Shown: one piece after another, positions 27,667-38,070 of the stretch
Layout of the letters: the number at the start of each line of letters is the position of its first letter
How positions within the stretch are numbered: the stretch's first letter is position 1
Assembly: GCA_016790075.1 (NCBI GenBank)
Contig: JAEUPP010000039.1
Span: forward strand, 186,001 to 250,000
DNA: 64,000 bases
Direction: 5' to 3'
Source of the DNA: Rhodanobacteraceae bacterium
GTDB taxonomy: Bacteria; Pseudomonadota; Gammaproteobacteria; Xanthomonadales; Rhodanobacteraceae
Translations under genes and position numbers: made by a program
Notes under the pieces: generated by a model
What the model saw: the letters and a program-made list of their open reading frames with translations, nothing else
Told to the model about the DNA's origin: nothing
Databases searched by the model: none

Positions 27667-28295
27667 TTTCTGCGCTAGACAAACACCTGTTGCAGGCCTA
27701 TCTGCACGGAGAAATGGACGAGGCTGCGGCGGAGGCGTTCGAGATCCTCATGATCGAGCGCCCCGAACTGGCAGAGCTGGTGGACGCGGACACCGCGCTG
27801 CACCTGGGATTGGCAGCCCGGGGTACGGTTGCCCCGGCGCAGCCCGATGCCGCACCAGCAACCGTCGTTCAACTTCCCACGCCGCAACGTGTACACACGA
27901 CATCGTGGGCGCCGTTACTGGCTGCAGCGAGTGTGATGCTGGCCATAGGACTGGGGCTGGGCCGACTGTGGCCATCGCAATCCGCCGAGCTGGTTCCGAC
28001 CACCTTGCTGTCGATAGACCGGCTGCGCAACAGCGTCAGCGCCGTGCCCCAGCTGCGCCTCCCGGCAGAAGGCCAGATCGTACTCAGCGTACCGATCGCC
28101 GCAGAACCCGGCTGTACAGCGGTTGTGCGTATCGAGCAGTCTTCCACAATGCTGCAGGCCAAGGCTCGCGCGGACGACTTCGGCTTCGCCAATCTCAGCC
28201 TCGCGGCCAGGCATCTGAAGCCGGGCAAGGCGGAGGTCCTTGTCGCGTGCGATGGTCGCGAGCTTGCGCGTTATCCGGTCGAGTTCATCCGCTAG
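27663..28295 (+). CDS. Putative membrane-anchored anti-sigma factor
   Basis: 210 aa. A small N-terminal cytoplasmic helical domain (HLLQAYLHGEMDEAAAEAFE, the pattern of anti-sigma/zf-HC2-like domains but without the zinc Cys/His motif) precedes a Pro/Thr linker. One transmembrane helix lies at about 82-103 (WAPLLAAASVMLAIGLGLG), and a periplasmic beta-rich domain of about 107 residues follows. The start ATGA overlaps the sigma gene stop. No known protease site can be read. In such systems cleavage of the periplasmic part frees the sigma factor; a periplasmic CHAT protease next door is an obvious candidate, but this is inference. Confidence 0.72.
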   Translation: MISALDKHLLQAYLHGEMDEAAAEAFEILMIERPELAELVDADTALHLGLAARGTVAPAQPDAAPATVVQLPTPQRVHTTSWAPLLAAASVMLAIGLGLGRLWPSQSAELVPTTLLSIDRLRNSVSAVPQLRLPAEGQIVLSVPIAAEPGCTAVVRIEQSSTMLQAKARADDFGFANLSLAARHLKPGKAEVLVACDGRELARYPVEFIR

Positions 28296-28442
28296 CCCGC
28301 ACTCTCACGCGAGTTCGTAGCGAGGCCGTCGAGGCTTCACGCTGATGCGCTCTACGGGCTGCAGTGACGGCGTCGGCGTAGCCATCACCCTATCGAGCGT
28401 TGACAAGGGCGCAGTGCGGTGGCGCGCGCTATCGATCCACGG

Positions 28443-28490
28443 CACCTCCCACCCTTCGGCCACCGCGCGATGGCTGAAGGGTGGGAGGTG
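28443..28490. terminator. Strong hairpin between convergent genes
   Basis: A 20-bp stem (28443-28462 with 28471-28490, one G-U pair) with an 8-nt loop lies between the anti-sigma gene and the PI-PLC gene, which end towards each other. No U-run follows, so it may act as a transcription barrier or RNA stabiliser. Confidence 0.55.
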
Positions 28491-28527
28491 GAACGTTTCC
28501 GACGGTAAGTGGCGATAGACTTGTCCG

Positions 28528-30120
28528 TTACTGCGCACTGACCACAATGCTGCTGGCTTCGTCGTTGAAGTTGCCCAGACCCGATGCGTCTGCGGCAAGA
28601 GTCTTGGTGTCGCCGCGGAAGTCGCTGTGTTCGTACAGTTTGATCGTATAGCCGCTACCGACGCGGATGGAGCTGATGCTGTCGTTGCCGAGCTTGAGGT
28701 CCGACAGGTTGTAGCTGCCCGGCCGCAGGATCTGCATGCGGCCCTTGTAGTCTTCGTGCTCGTAGATCGCCGCACCCTGTACGCTGACGACCATGCTCGA
28801 CGCCTTGTTGTCAAAGCCATACGTCGACAGCGCCGGTGTATCGGAAGTAAGCACTACCGATGCACCGCCTTTGAGCCCATTTTCGTACAACGTGACCATC
28901 AGCCCATCAGCAATCGAAATCGAGCTCAGCGCATCGTTGCCTATCGACAGCTGAGAAAAACGGTCGTAGGTACCGAGTTCGAACGATTTCCGCGTACCTG
29001 CGTAGTTGGCATCGTTGAACAAGGTCACGCCGTCGTTATTGAGCGAAATCACCCGGTCAATCAGACCATGGCCTGGGAAATCGGCATAGACGATGCCGGC
29101 AAAATTGATGTCGGCCGATTCCAGATACTCGTAGGTCAGGATATTGGTGCCTTCAAAGGCGATGGAGCAGGTACCGAGGAAACAGTCTATGCGCGGAAAA
29201 TCCGGGTATTTGTTCGGCGAGGTGAGTGTGGTCAGTCCGGTCAGCAGACGGGACGCGCCGGTTCCCGGGCTGGAGTGGCCGCTGGCGACAAAGTAAGGGA
29301 AGGAACCAACCGAGCCCGAAAGAAAATTGATATAGAAATTGCGTGTACCTTCCGTGCTGGTATTGGACTCCTGGAACTGCTCCTTGACGTCGACCCATTT
29401 GCCGTAGAGATCCCAATTGGTCGTCAAGGTGTAGTTGTCCTGGATATTGGCGCTGGCATAGTCGATGCCAAAACGCTCATTGACGAAATTGGCCAATACG
29501 ACGATCTTGCCGCGCACATCACCCAGCCGCGTTGTACTTGACGAAGCCAGTTCGCTGCTGCTGTTCTTCCAGAAATAGCTCGAATAGAGCGCATCGTTGA
29601 CATAGGTATCGAGCACGTCCTCGAAACTCATGCTGCCGTCGTTGCCTTCAGGCTTCAGTCGCATCAGCACGGTTTCCGTGGGGTGATCGGCCAGAAAATC
29701 CGTTACAGCCAGAAGAACGTCATCAAAATCAAAACCGGTATTGATGGAACCATGGTAGATATCGAAATCGTTCTGCGCAGTGCGGCGGCAACGGATATCC
29801 AGCACACGCACGCCAGCCAGTAACTGCTGCCGCAATGACTTGGCCTGGGTCATGGCGATATCGGTTGCGACGGCCTGTCCCGGCGTGAAATCGTCGTCGT
29901 TGAGCGCATAGGTCATGGTGTCGTGAGTACCCGGCAGCGACATGTCCGCAAGCCGGCGCTGATCGGCGACATTGGCCATCCAGTCGGCATTTTCGTAGCT
30001 GATGCCCGAATTGTGCGAATACGCGAAGTGATTGTGCGCCAGCGCCGACGTACCCGGCAGCAGGGCGAGCAGCAGCGCTGCGTGCAATGTCTTGGCTGGC
30101 TTGTCGAAGTAACGCTTCAT
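28528..30120 (-). CDS. Secreted PI-PLC X-domain phospholipase with beta/gamma-crystallin repeats
   Basis: 530 aa. Signal peptide (KTLHAALLLALLPGTSALA) and a bacterial-type PI-PLC domain to about 350 with the two catalytic His candidates, His66 in SLPGTHDTM and His123 in IYHGSI. Two beta/gamma-crystallin modules follow: VTLFNDANYAGTRKSFELG with FSQLSIGNDALSSI, and IYEHEDYKGRMQILRPGSYN with LGNDSISSIRV. These bind Ca2+ in many proteins. It probably cleaves phosphoinositide-type lipids or GPI-like anchors outside the cell. ATG 30120 follows GGAGGA; upstream in-frame starts fall in non-coding leader. A broken copy lies at 21214-21532. Confidence 0.87.
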   Translation of the reverse strand: MKRYFDKPAKTLHAALLLALLPGTSALAHNHFAYSHNSGISYENADWMANVADQRRLADMSLPGTHDTMTYALNDDDFTPGQAVATDIAMTQAKSLRQQLLAGVRVLDIRCRRTAQNDFDIYHGSINTGFDFDDVLLAVTDFLADHPTETVLMRLKPEGNDGSMSFEDVLDTYVNDALYSSYFWKNSSSELASSSTTRLGDVRGKIVVLANFVNERFGIDYASANIQDNYTLTTNWDLYGKWVDVKEQFQESNTSTEGTRNFYINFLSGSVGSFPYFVASGHSSPGTGASRLLTGLTTLTSPNKYPDFPRIDCFLGTCSIAFEGTNILTYEYLESADINFAGIVYADFPGHGLIDRVISLNNDGVTLFNDANYAGTRKSFELGTYDRFSQLSIGNDALSSISIADGLMVTLYENGLKGGASVVLTSDTPALSTYGFDNKASSMVVSVQGAAIYEHEDYKGRMQILRPGSYNLSDLKLGNDSISSIRVGSGYTIKLYEHSDFRGDTKTLAADASGLGNFNDEASSIVVSAQ

Positions 30121-30444
30121 AGTTTCTTCCTCCACTTCAGGGGTGTGTTGGCGGGCGCCGCTGGGGGTCACCCGTTCACCGTATTCCGGCTTGGTGGAAA
30201 GAGTGAATCCGCAACGTGGAGGAAATATGGAAGCCGGGAAATATTCGGCGGCCGCAGATTCGGATCCTGCCGGCAAGGACTGAAGAGTGGTCTTTGGCCC
30301 GCGACTGCGGCGCATGCGCTGCAACGGGCGGTGACCGGAACGCAACGGCCGGCATCGCCGCGAGCCGGTCTTCACGGCGCTGGGTTCAAGCCCGCCGCTC
30401 CACTGCCAAGGAGGCACTGCCAACCGATGCATCGCAACCGTATG

Positions 30445-30480
30445 AATGCAAAAAGCCGCCATAAGGCGGCTTTTTGCATT
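30445..30480 (-). terminator. Rho-independent terminator of the proline-rich protein gene
   Basis: A perfect 16-bp stem (AATGCAAAAAGCCGCC with its complement) and loop ATAA. On the minus strand it reads GGCGGCTTTTTGCATT after the loop, a typical GC stem followed by a T-run, 38 bp after the stop of the 30518-31678 gene. Confidence 0.85.
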
Positions 30481-30517
30481 TTGGTGCATTTTCAGCACCA
30501 CACGACAGGTCAATACC

Positions 30518-31678
30518 TCATTCGATATTGTCGCTAAGCACCTTGTACTTGCCGGTCGCGCCCTTTTCCTTCTGCAGGCCGACCTGGCTCAGGTTCAGCT
30601 GACCGTCGAGCCAGTAGCGGGCCAGCTGGCCGCCGTCGCGGCGCACGATCAGGGCCGAGGTCTTGCCGAGGTAGAGCATGTCGCCCTGCGCCAGCTGGTC
30701 CACGCGCAGGCTGCGGCCGACCGGGCGGCCTTCCGCATAGGACTTTTCCATATCGGCTCGCTCAGCATCGGCATCGCCTGGCACCTTGGCGGCGAACAAC
30801 TGCGTTTCGCCGGCGACGCCGCGCAGTGACACATTGCTGCTGCCGGTGATCTTGTCGACCACTTCGTAGCGGTTCTGCGCCAGCGGCTTGAGTTCGGCAC
30901 GCAACAGGTTCAGCTCACCCGACAGCCAGTACAGGGTCGCGCCCAGACTATCGCGGCGGACGATGGCGCGGACCTCGTCGTCGACATAGACGAGATCGCC
31001 CTTCTGCAGCTGGGTCTGCTCGATCTCACCCTTGGCGGGCTTGCCACCGTTGAGGTTCTGCTCGAAGCGCTGCTTGATTGCAACACTGGGATCGACGGCG
31101 GGTGCGGCGGGCTTGGCTGCAGGCGCCGGTGTTGCAACGGGTGCCGGCGGCGTCTGTACCGGAGCAGGAGCCGGCGCTGAGGGCTGTACCGACGGCGGCG
31201 GCGCGGCTTGAACCGGATCCGGAGCCGGTGCTGGCGGCGGTGGCGGGGGTGGCGGCGCTACTGGCTTGGGCGCTTCCACCGGCTTGGGCGCTGGCTTGGG
31301 TGCTTCAACCGGTTTGGGCGGCGGCGGCGGCGCAGCCGCTGGCTTGGGCACCTCGGCCGGTTTGGGCGCTTCAGCTGGCTTGGGTGCTTCCACTTTGGGC
31401 TTGTCGGCGACGCGAACGACCACGTTCTCAAAGAAACTGTCATTCATGCGAACCGTCGCTGCACCGCCTGCCTTCACTTTGGCTGCGACTTTGCCATGCC
31501 ATTCCTTGGGCGCATTGATCACCACCTCCTTGCCAGTGGTTGCGGCCTGGCGGCCGAGGTCGGCCAGCTTGGCATCTGCCGCGCCACTTTCGATGTCCTT
31601 GGCCGTGATCGATATTTCCTGTTGCGCCCAGGCGCTGCCTGCAAGCAGCGCCGTAGCAAGGGCCAGACGTTTCAACAT
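30518..31678 (-). CDS. Periplasmic protein with long Pro/Ala/Lys linker, unknown function
   Basis: 386 aa. A clear signal peptide (MLKRLALATALLAGSAWAQQ) and an N-terminal domain (about 20-90, QEISITAKDIESGAADAKLA...) precede a repetitive linker of about 110 residues built from EAPKPAE-, PKPVEAPKP- and PPPPP-type units. The C-terminal half is made of two similar units: GDLVYVDDEVRAIVRRDSLG..LYWLSGELNLL, and GDMLYLGKTSALIVRRDGGQ..RYWLDGQLNLSQVG. The linker resembles periplasm-spanning TonB-type stretches, but there is no TonB C-terminal motif. ATG 31678 after GGAGAATGAA. Monocistronic with its own terminator. Confidence 0.8.
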   Translation of the reverse strand: MLKRLALATALLAGSAWAQQEISITAKDIESGAADAKLADLGRQAATTGKEVVINAPKEWHGKVAAKVKAGGAATVRMNDSFFENVVVRVADKPKVEAPKPAEAPKPAEVPKPAAAPPPPPKPVEAPKPAPKPVEAPKPVAPPPPPPPPAPAPDPVQAAPPPSVQPSAPAPAPVQTPPAPVATPAPAAKPAAPAVDPSVAIKQRFEQNLNGGKPAKGEIEQTQLQKGDLVYVDDEVRAIVRRDSLGATLYWLSGELNLLRAELKPLAQNRYEVVDKITGSSNVSLRGVAGETQLFAAKVPGDADAERADMEKSYAEGRPVGRSLRVDQLAQGDMLYLGKTSALIVRRDGGQLARYWLDGQLNLSQVGLQKEKGATGKYKVLSDNIE

Positions 31679-31809
31679 TTCATTCTCCAGACAAGACAAC
31701 CAACAACCAGACAAACCACATCACTGCATTCTTGAAACGGCGCCATTGTGCCGTCCGCTTGGCAACTGGCATGTGCTGTTCGCCATGACGGACTGATCAT
31801 TCGTGGCAA

Positions 31810-33210
31810 TCAACCACCGCCGGAACTGCCGGCGCCAATCCCGCCCCGCGTCAGCGCGACCGGATCAAGCAGACGCCTGAGCTGCGCGACCGAAAGCCCA
31901 CTGCGTTCGCGCGCGACTTCTGCAATCGGCCGCCCTTCCTTGTACGCCTGCTTGGCCATCGCCGCGGCAGCCTCGTAGCCAACCACCGGGTTCAGCGCCG
32001 TTACCAGCATGGGGTTGCGTGCCAGCACGGCTTGTACACGATCCTCCCGCACGCGCAAGCCGGCAATCGCCGCGTCCGCCAGCTGCCGCGATGCGTTGGC
32101 CAGCAGCGCAATCGACTGCAGCAGATTGTGCGCAATCAGCGGCAGCATCACGTTGAGCTGGAAGTTGCCGCTCTGTCCGGCCACCGTCACGGCCACGTGA
32201 TTGCCCATGACCTGGGCGCAAACCATCGCAACCGCTTCGGGAATTACCGGATTGACCTTGCCAGGCATAATGGATGAGCCCGGCTGCAAGGCCGGCAATT
32301 CGATCTCCCCCAGACCTGCCAGCGGACCAGCGTTCATCCAGCGCAGGTCATTGGCGATCTTCATCAGGCAGCAGGCCAGCGCGTTGAGCTGACCGGAGAC
32401 TTCGACCGCCACGTCCTGCGACGCAATGCCTTCAAACAGATTCGGTGCGGATTCAAGTTTCGCGCCAGTGATTTCGGACAAGCGTTTCGCGGCCCGCCTG
32501 GCCTGGCGCCGGTCCGCATTGATACCGGTACCAATGGCCGTGCCACCCAGCGGCAAGCGGCGCAGGCGCTTGAGGCTGTCGCCTATGCGCTCTATCGCCG
32601 AGGTCAACTGCGCGGCCCAGGCGCCGAACTCCTGGGCAAAAGTCAGCGGCATTGCATCCATGAGGTGGGTGCGGCCAGTCTTGGTGACGCGGGCCAGCGG
32701 CTTGGCACGCTGCAGTATGGTGGTCTGCAACCGTTTGAGTGCCGGCAGCAAGTCCTCGCGCAGGCACAGCAGCGCGGCGAGCTGGATGGCGCTGGGGATC
32801 ACGTCGTTGGAGCTTTGCCCCATGTTGACGTGATCGTTGGGGTGAATACCGAGTTTGCGCCCGCGATCGGCCAGTGTTGCGATGACCTCGTTCGCGTTCA
32901 TGTTGCTGGAGGTACCCGAGCCGGTCTGGAACACATCGACCGGGAAATCCGCATCAAATTCGCCAGCCGCAACCCGTTCAGCAGCCTTGCGGATCGCCTT
33001 GGCCAGCGCCGGTTTCAGATGACCGAGGTCCGCATTGACGTCGGCCATGGCCGCCTTGATCAGCCCCAGTGCGCGGATAAAGGCGCGTGGCATGCGCAGA
33101 CCCGAAATCGGGAAATTCTGCACGGCACGCTGGGTTTGCGCGCCATAAAGAGCGGCTGCCGGCACCCGCAGTTCGCCCAGGCTGTCCTTCTCGATACGGT
33201 ATGTACCCAT
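31810..33210 (-). CDS. fumC: Fumarate hydratase class II
   Basis: 466-aa fumarase C, which hydrates fumarate to L-malate in the TCA cycle without an iron-sulfur cluster. Signatures: TGSGTSSNMNANEV, HPNDHVNMGQSSND, TGRTHLMDAMPLTFAQEF and the superfamily motif GSSIMPGKVNP. Length and order are normal. The Gly/Ser-rich tail (GGIGAGSSGGG) is an oddity without known role. ATG 33210. Divergent from purB, another member of the same superfamily. Confidence 0.97.
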   Translation of the reverse strand: MGTYRIEKDSLGELRVPAAALYGAQTQRAVQNFPISGLRMPRAFIRALGLIKAAMADVNADLGHLKPALAKAIRKAAERVAAGEFDADFPVDVFQTGSGTSSNMNANEVIATLADRGRKLGIHPNDHVNMGQSSNDVIPSAIQLAALLCLREDLLPALKRLQTTILQRAKPLARVTKTGRTHLMDAMPLTFAQEFGAWAAQLTSAIERIGDSLKRLRRLPLGGTAIGTGINADRRQARRAAKRLSEITGAKLESAPNLFEGIASQDVAVEVSGQLNALACCLMKIANDLRWMNAGPLAGLGEIELPALQPGSSIMPGKVNPVIPEAVAMVCAQVMGNHVAVTVAGQSGNFQLNVMLPLIAHNLLQSIALLANASRQLADAAIAGLRVREDRVQAVLARNPMLVTALNPVVGYEAAAAMAKQAYKEGRPIAEVARERSGLSVAQLRRLLDPVALTRGGIGAGSSGGG

Positions 33211-33255
33211 GCCAGTTCCTGCATCCGGAGGCGGAGCAATGACCGGCCAGTATAG

Positions 33256-34671
<1,416 letters not shown>

Positions 34672-34789
34672 CATTCAATACAAATAAAATTGTAAACAAA
34701 ACAACGAAACCCAGGCACGCGCCGCACCCCGGCCCTACGCCATCCGCCCCGTTCCACTTCCGCCAGCAACCGACCAGTTACGCGCCATC

Positions 34790-35989
34790 ATGCTTCCGAT
34801 TGAAGTCCAAGCCCGCCCAGACCTGCCGCTGGGCATGCCGCCCGCCGATTTTCTGCGCGACTACTGGCAGAAGCAGCCGCTGCTGATCCGCGGCGCGCTG
34901 ACCGACTTCAGGCTGCCGATTACGCCGGAGGATCTGGCCGGCCTCGCCTGCGAGGAAGCCGCGCTGTCCCGGCTGATCGTGCGTGATCCCCGGCACGAGC
35001 GCTGGACCGTGACTACGGGGCCGCTGGCCGAAGATGTGTTTGCGCAGCTGCCCCAGACACACTGGACACTGCTGGTACAGGACGTCGACAAATGGGACAT
35101 GGACGTCGCCGCGCTGCTCGAACGTTTCCGCTTTCTGCCACGTTGGCGCGTCGACGACGTGATGATTTCCTATGCGGTCGATGGCGGTGGCGTGGGCGCG
35201 CATGTCGATCAGTACGACGTATTCCTGGTACAGGGCCTGGGCCGGCGCCGCTGGCGCATCAGCGCCGACCCGCAGGCGCCCAAGGCCTTTCGTCCGGACC
35301 TGGAACTCAAGATCCTGACCCAATTCAGCCCCACGCACGACTGGGTGCTTGAGCCTGGCGACATGCTCTATCTGCCGCCGGGTTTCGCCCACGATGGCGT
35401 CGCGATCGGCGACTGCATGACCCTGTCGGTCGGCATGCGCGCACCGGCCATTGCGGAAATGCTGGGCGACCTCGTCGACAGCCTGGTTGAGCCGCTGAGT
35501 GAGGACGATCGCTACACCGATCCTGATCTGGCGCCCGCGGACGATCCCTACGAGATCGATGCCGCAGCATTCGCGCGTGTTGCACACGCGGTCACGGCGC
35601 TGCGCGAACTGCCCGATGCCCAGCTGGAAGAATGGTTCGGCCGCTACATCACGACGTATCGCAACGCCCAGACCGCGTTGGCGCCACCGCGGTCCACGAC
35701 CGACAGCGAACTTGACGCTGCTTTGGCCAAAGGCGCCCAGATCCTGCGCTTCCCCTGGGCGCGCACTGCCTGGACCCGCAGCCCTGGGCAGGCAACCTTG
35801 TACGTCGCCGGCAGCAGCCACGCCTGTTCGACCAACCTGGCCCGTCTGATCTGCGAGCAGCGGGAGATCGCCGCCACCGACGTCGCCACGCTGAGTGCCG
35901 CTGACCGTCGCGTGTTGCTGGCGCTGATCAATACCGGCCAGCTCATACTGACTCGCCCACAGCGCCGAAAGCCGCCGGCGAAGAAATAG
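34790..35989 (+). CDS. roxA: Ribosomal protein uL16 arginine hydroxylase (RoxA/YcfD)
   Basis: 399-aa JmjC/cupin oxygenase of the RoxA family, which hydroxylates an arginine of ribosomal protein L16 using Fe(II), 2-oxoglutarate and O2. The metal facial triad is visible: His138 and Asp140 in GAHVDQYDVF, and His201 in PPGFAHDG. N-terminal WQKQPLLIRGAL is typical of the family. The C-terminal winged-helix part ends SSHACSTNLARLI...QLILTRPQRRK. A second, decayed copy of this last part lies at 41634-41816 before the GNAT gene. Confidence 0.94.
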   Translation: MLPIEVQARPDLPLGMPPADFLRDYWQKQPLLIRGALTDFRLPITPEDLAGLACEEAALSRLIVRDPRHERWTVTTGPLAEDVFAQLPQTHWTLLVQDVDKWDMDVAALLERFRFLPRWRVDDVMISYAVDGGGVGAHVDQYDVFLVQGLGRRRWRISADPQAPKAFRPDLELKILTQFSPTHDWVLEPGDMLYLPPGFAHDGVAIGDCMTLSVGMRAPAIAEMLGDLVDSLVEPLSEDDRYTDPDLAPADDPYEIDAAAFARVAHAVTALRELPDAQLEEWFGRYITTYRNAQTALAPPRSTTDSELDAALAKGAQILRFPWARTAWTRSPGQATLYVAGSSHACSTNLARLICEQREIAATDVATLSAADRRVLLALINTGQLILTRPQRRKPPAKK

Positions 35990-36069
35990 AACAGCGGTTT
36001 CGCCAGTACGCACGGCAATTTCGTTCGTTGAAGTGGGCGCGGCCGGATTCGGCCACGACCGACGGCCAG

Positions 36070-36819
36070 TCAGCGGCTGACGCAGCCGTCGAGTGCATCG
36101 CGCAGGGCGCGGACAGTCGCCCGATCAGTCTGCTGCCAATCGTGATCGAGCCCAGCCAGACGCTGATTGTGGAAACGCATCGCCGTCGTACGCACAGCCC
36201 TGGCGGAGGCATGAACGTCCTCAACGCCCGTGACCCCGACCAACGGCGCGACATTGCCAGGTGTAATGCCGGCTCCTGCCATCACAAGAAGGCGGCCGCG
36301 AGCCGTTTCCACATGCCCGGCAATCGCCAGGGCACCCTCCGGCGCACTCGCATACCCGCCCGAGGTGAGAACCTGCGCACATCCCAGCGTGATGATCGTT
36401 TCCAGCGCTCGTGATGGATCACGCACCGCATCGAACGCGCGGTGAAACGTCGTGTGCATGGCGCCCGCGGCCGCGACCATTTCCCGGGAAAACACCACAT
36501 CCACGTCGCCATCGGCATCCAGCGCGCCAATGACCACGCCATCGCAGCCAAGTTTCCTGCACAGCTCGATATCGCGCAGCATCACGTCGCGTTCCCTTGA
36601 GTCATAGAGGAAGTCTCCAGCCCTGGGGCGGACGAGCACAAAGAGGGGCAATTTCAGTACATCACGAGCGGCCGCAATCGTCCCGTACGATGGCGTGGTG
36701 CCACCAGCTTCAAGGTTGTCACACAGCTCGATCCTGTCCGCTCCTCCTTCCTGGGCTGCCACGGCAGAAGCCAACGAATTCGCGGCAATTTCCAGCCGAA
36801 TGTGCCTGGTTACCTTCAT
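36070..36819 (-). CDS. cutC: CutC family protein
   Basis: 249-aa TIM-barrel protein of the CutC family, first linked to copper homeostasis; the biochemical role is unsettled. Family segments: LEIAANSLASAVAAQEGGAD-RIELC, FVLVRPRAGDFLYD, LGCDGVVIGALDADG, TFHRAFD, LTSGG and MAGAGIT. Full length, ATG 36819. Convergent with roxA, and part of the 5.6-kb segment that separates roxA from the GNAT gene. Confidence 0.92.
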   Translation of the reverse strand: MKVTRHIRLEIAANSLASAVAAQEGGADRIELCDNLEAGGTTPSYGTIAAARDVLKLPLFVLVRPRAGDFLYDSRERDVMLRDIELCRKLGCDGVVIGALDADGDVDVVFSREMVAAAGAMHTTFHRAFDAVRDPSRALETIITLGCAQVLTSGGYASAPEGALAIAGHVETARGRLLVMAGAGITPGNVAPLVGVTGVEDVHASARAVRTTAMRFHNQRLAGLDHDWQQTDRATVRALRDALDGCVSR

Positions 36820-36956
36820 GTCCTAGCCTTTGGATGTCATGTCTGCTTCGTGCCATATAGTGACGCAGACTCGTGCAGCGCGTCCCGGCACGGTACCGGT
36901 GAGCACGGAAAAACCACTGCCGACGGCAAACTTGCGCGACCAGCCAGATCAGCAGC

Positions 36957-37550
36957 TCAAGACTCCTGCCCATACGCAAGCCTCTCAAGCCAGGCCAGAC
37001 GAGCGCGCTCTGAACGTTCGCTGCGGCGATAGATCATTTCGTTGATCAGTAGGGGCACATACCAGAGCCCCGCAATCAGCACGACCAGCCAGACATCCGC
37101 TGCGCGTGACCACGCGAGCCACGGCACGAATCCCAGCCCGGCCAGCGCCAGCCAGCGTCCGCCACGCAGGTTGAAGCGCGCGATGGCCAACTCGGACTCA
37201 CTCTGTCGGCGGGCCTGAGCCAGCAGGGCATAAGCGTCAAGTCCCTGGGAGTGGTCCAACGCCGGAATCCGGCGTAGCACCATGTAGCGCCACTGCACCA
37301 AGAGCAGGGTGCAGCCGCCCGACAGCACGAAGCACAGCTTGGCGACGTCCAGGCTTCTGGTGAGCGACAGATAGATCAGCAACACCGCCGCAAGGAACAA
37401 CGACCACTCCAACAGTTGCATGACCCGCACCCTGCGTTGCTTGCGACGCACATTGCGCCACAGCGCGCTCACGTCCAGCATCGGGGTATCACCCGCACTG
37501 TCGTCGCGCCAGAGTGCCTGGAGCGCCGTGAGTTCGTCCTGCTCATCCAT
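36957..37550 (-). CDS. Membrane protein downstream of an ECF sigma factor (possible regulator)
   Basis: 197 aa with a charged N-terminal cytoplasmic part (MDEQDELTALQALWRDD...) and about four hydrophobic helices: LLEWSLFLAAVLLIYLSL, LCFVLSGGCTLLLV, WLALAGLGFVPWL and VWLVVLIAGLWYVPLLI. It overlaps the sigma gene by 8 nt, the position of an anti-sigma factor, but it has no recognisable anti-sigma domain. The function is inferred from position only. Confidence 0.7.
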   Translation of the reverse strand: MDEQDELTALQALWRDDSAGDTPMLDVSALWRNVRRKQRRVRVMQLLEWSLFLAAVLLIYLSLTRSLDVAKLCFVLSGGCTLLLVQWRYMVLRRIPALDHSQGLDAYALLAQARRQSESELAIARFNLRGGRWLALAGLGFVPWLAWSRAADVWLVVLIAGLWYVPLLINEMIYRRSERSERARLAWLERLAYGQES

Positions 37551-38070
37551 CGTTGCCTACCTCCGCTCTTCCGGTTCCTTGTCCAGCCATGAGCGTGCGC
37601 AGGCGCTCCCGCGCCCGGCTGCTGCGCACACCGACAACGTTGGCGCTGACACCCAGCATTCCGGCGATCTCGTGCTGGGCGAAACCTTCAAGCTGCAGCA
37701 CCATGACTTCCGCCTGATTCAACGGCAACTGCCGAATGGCAGCGAATAGCAACTCGCTACCCTGACGTTTGCTGGCGAGGCTCTCGGGGCCGGCAACGGG
37801 ATCGAGGATGTGCTCGGACAGTTCAGTCACACTGCTGTGCCGCCGCTGACGCGCAACATGTTCAACCGCAACATGGTGCGCCACCTGTGCGACGAAGCCG
37901 CCGAGGCTGCCTTGCCCGCGGAAACTCGGCAGTGCACGCCAAAGCGCCAGCCCGATCTCCTGCAGCAGATCCTGCCGGGCGCTGGTTTCGGCTTCAAAGC
38001 CACGTGCAATTCGGGCTAGCATGGCCGCATGCTGCTCAAGCACCAGCTTGAGGTCGGGAGGCGCATTCAT
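37543..38070 (-). CDS. ECF-type RNA polymerase sigma factor
   Basis: 175-aa sigma-70 family protein. Region 2 (about 15-75: ARQDLLQEIGLALWRALPSF, then GSLGGFVAQVAHHVAVEHVA) and region 4 (about 110-160: IRQLPLNQAEVMVLQLEGFA, QHEIAGMLGVSANVVGVRSS) are clear. The ATG directly abuts the stop of the ABC permease gene (38071), so it is expressed with the transporter and may control this operon. Confidence 0.9.
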   Translation of the reverse strand: MNAPPDLKLVLEQHAAMLARIARGFEAETSARQDLLQEIGLALWRALPSFRGQGSLGGFVAQVAHHVAVEHVARQRRHSSVTELSEHILDPVAGPESLASKRQGSELLFAAIRQLPLNQAEVMVLQLEGFAQHEIAGMLGVSANVVGVRSSRARERLRTLMAGQGTGRAEVGNDG

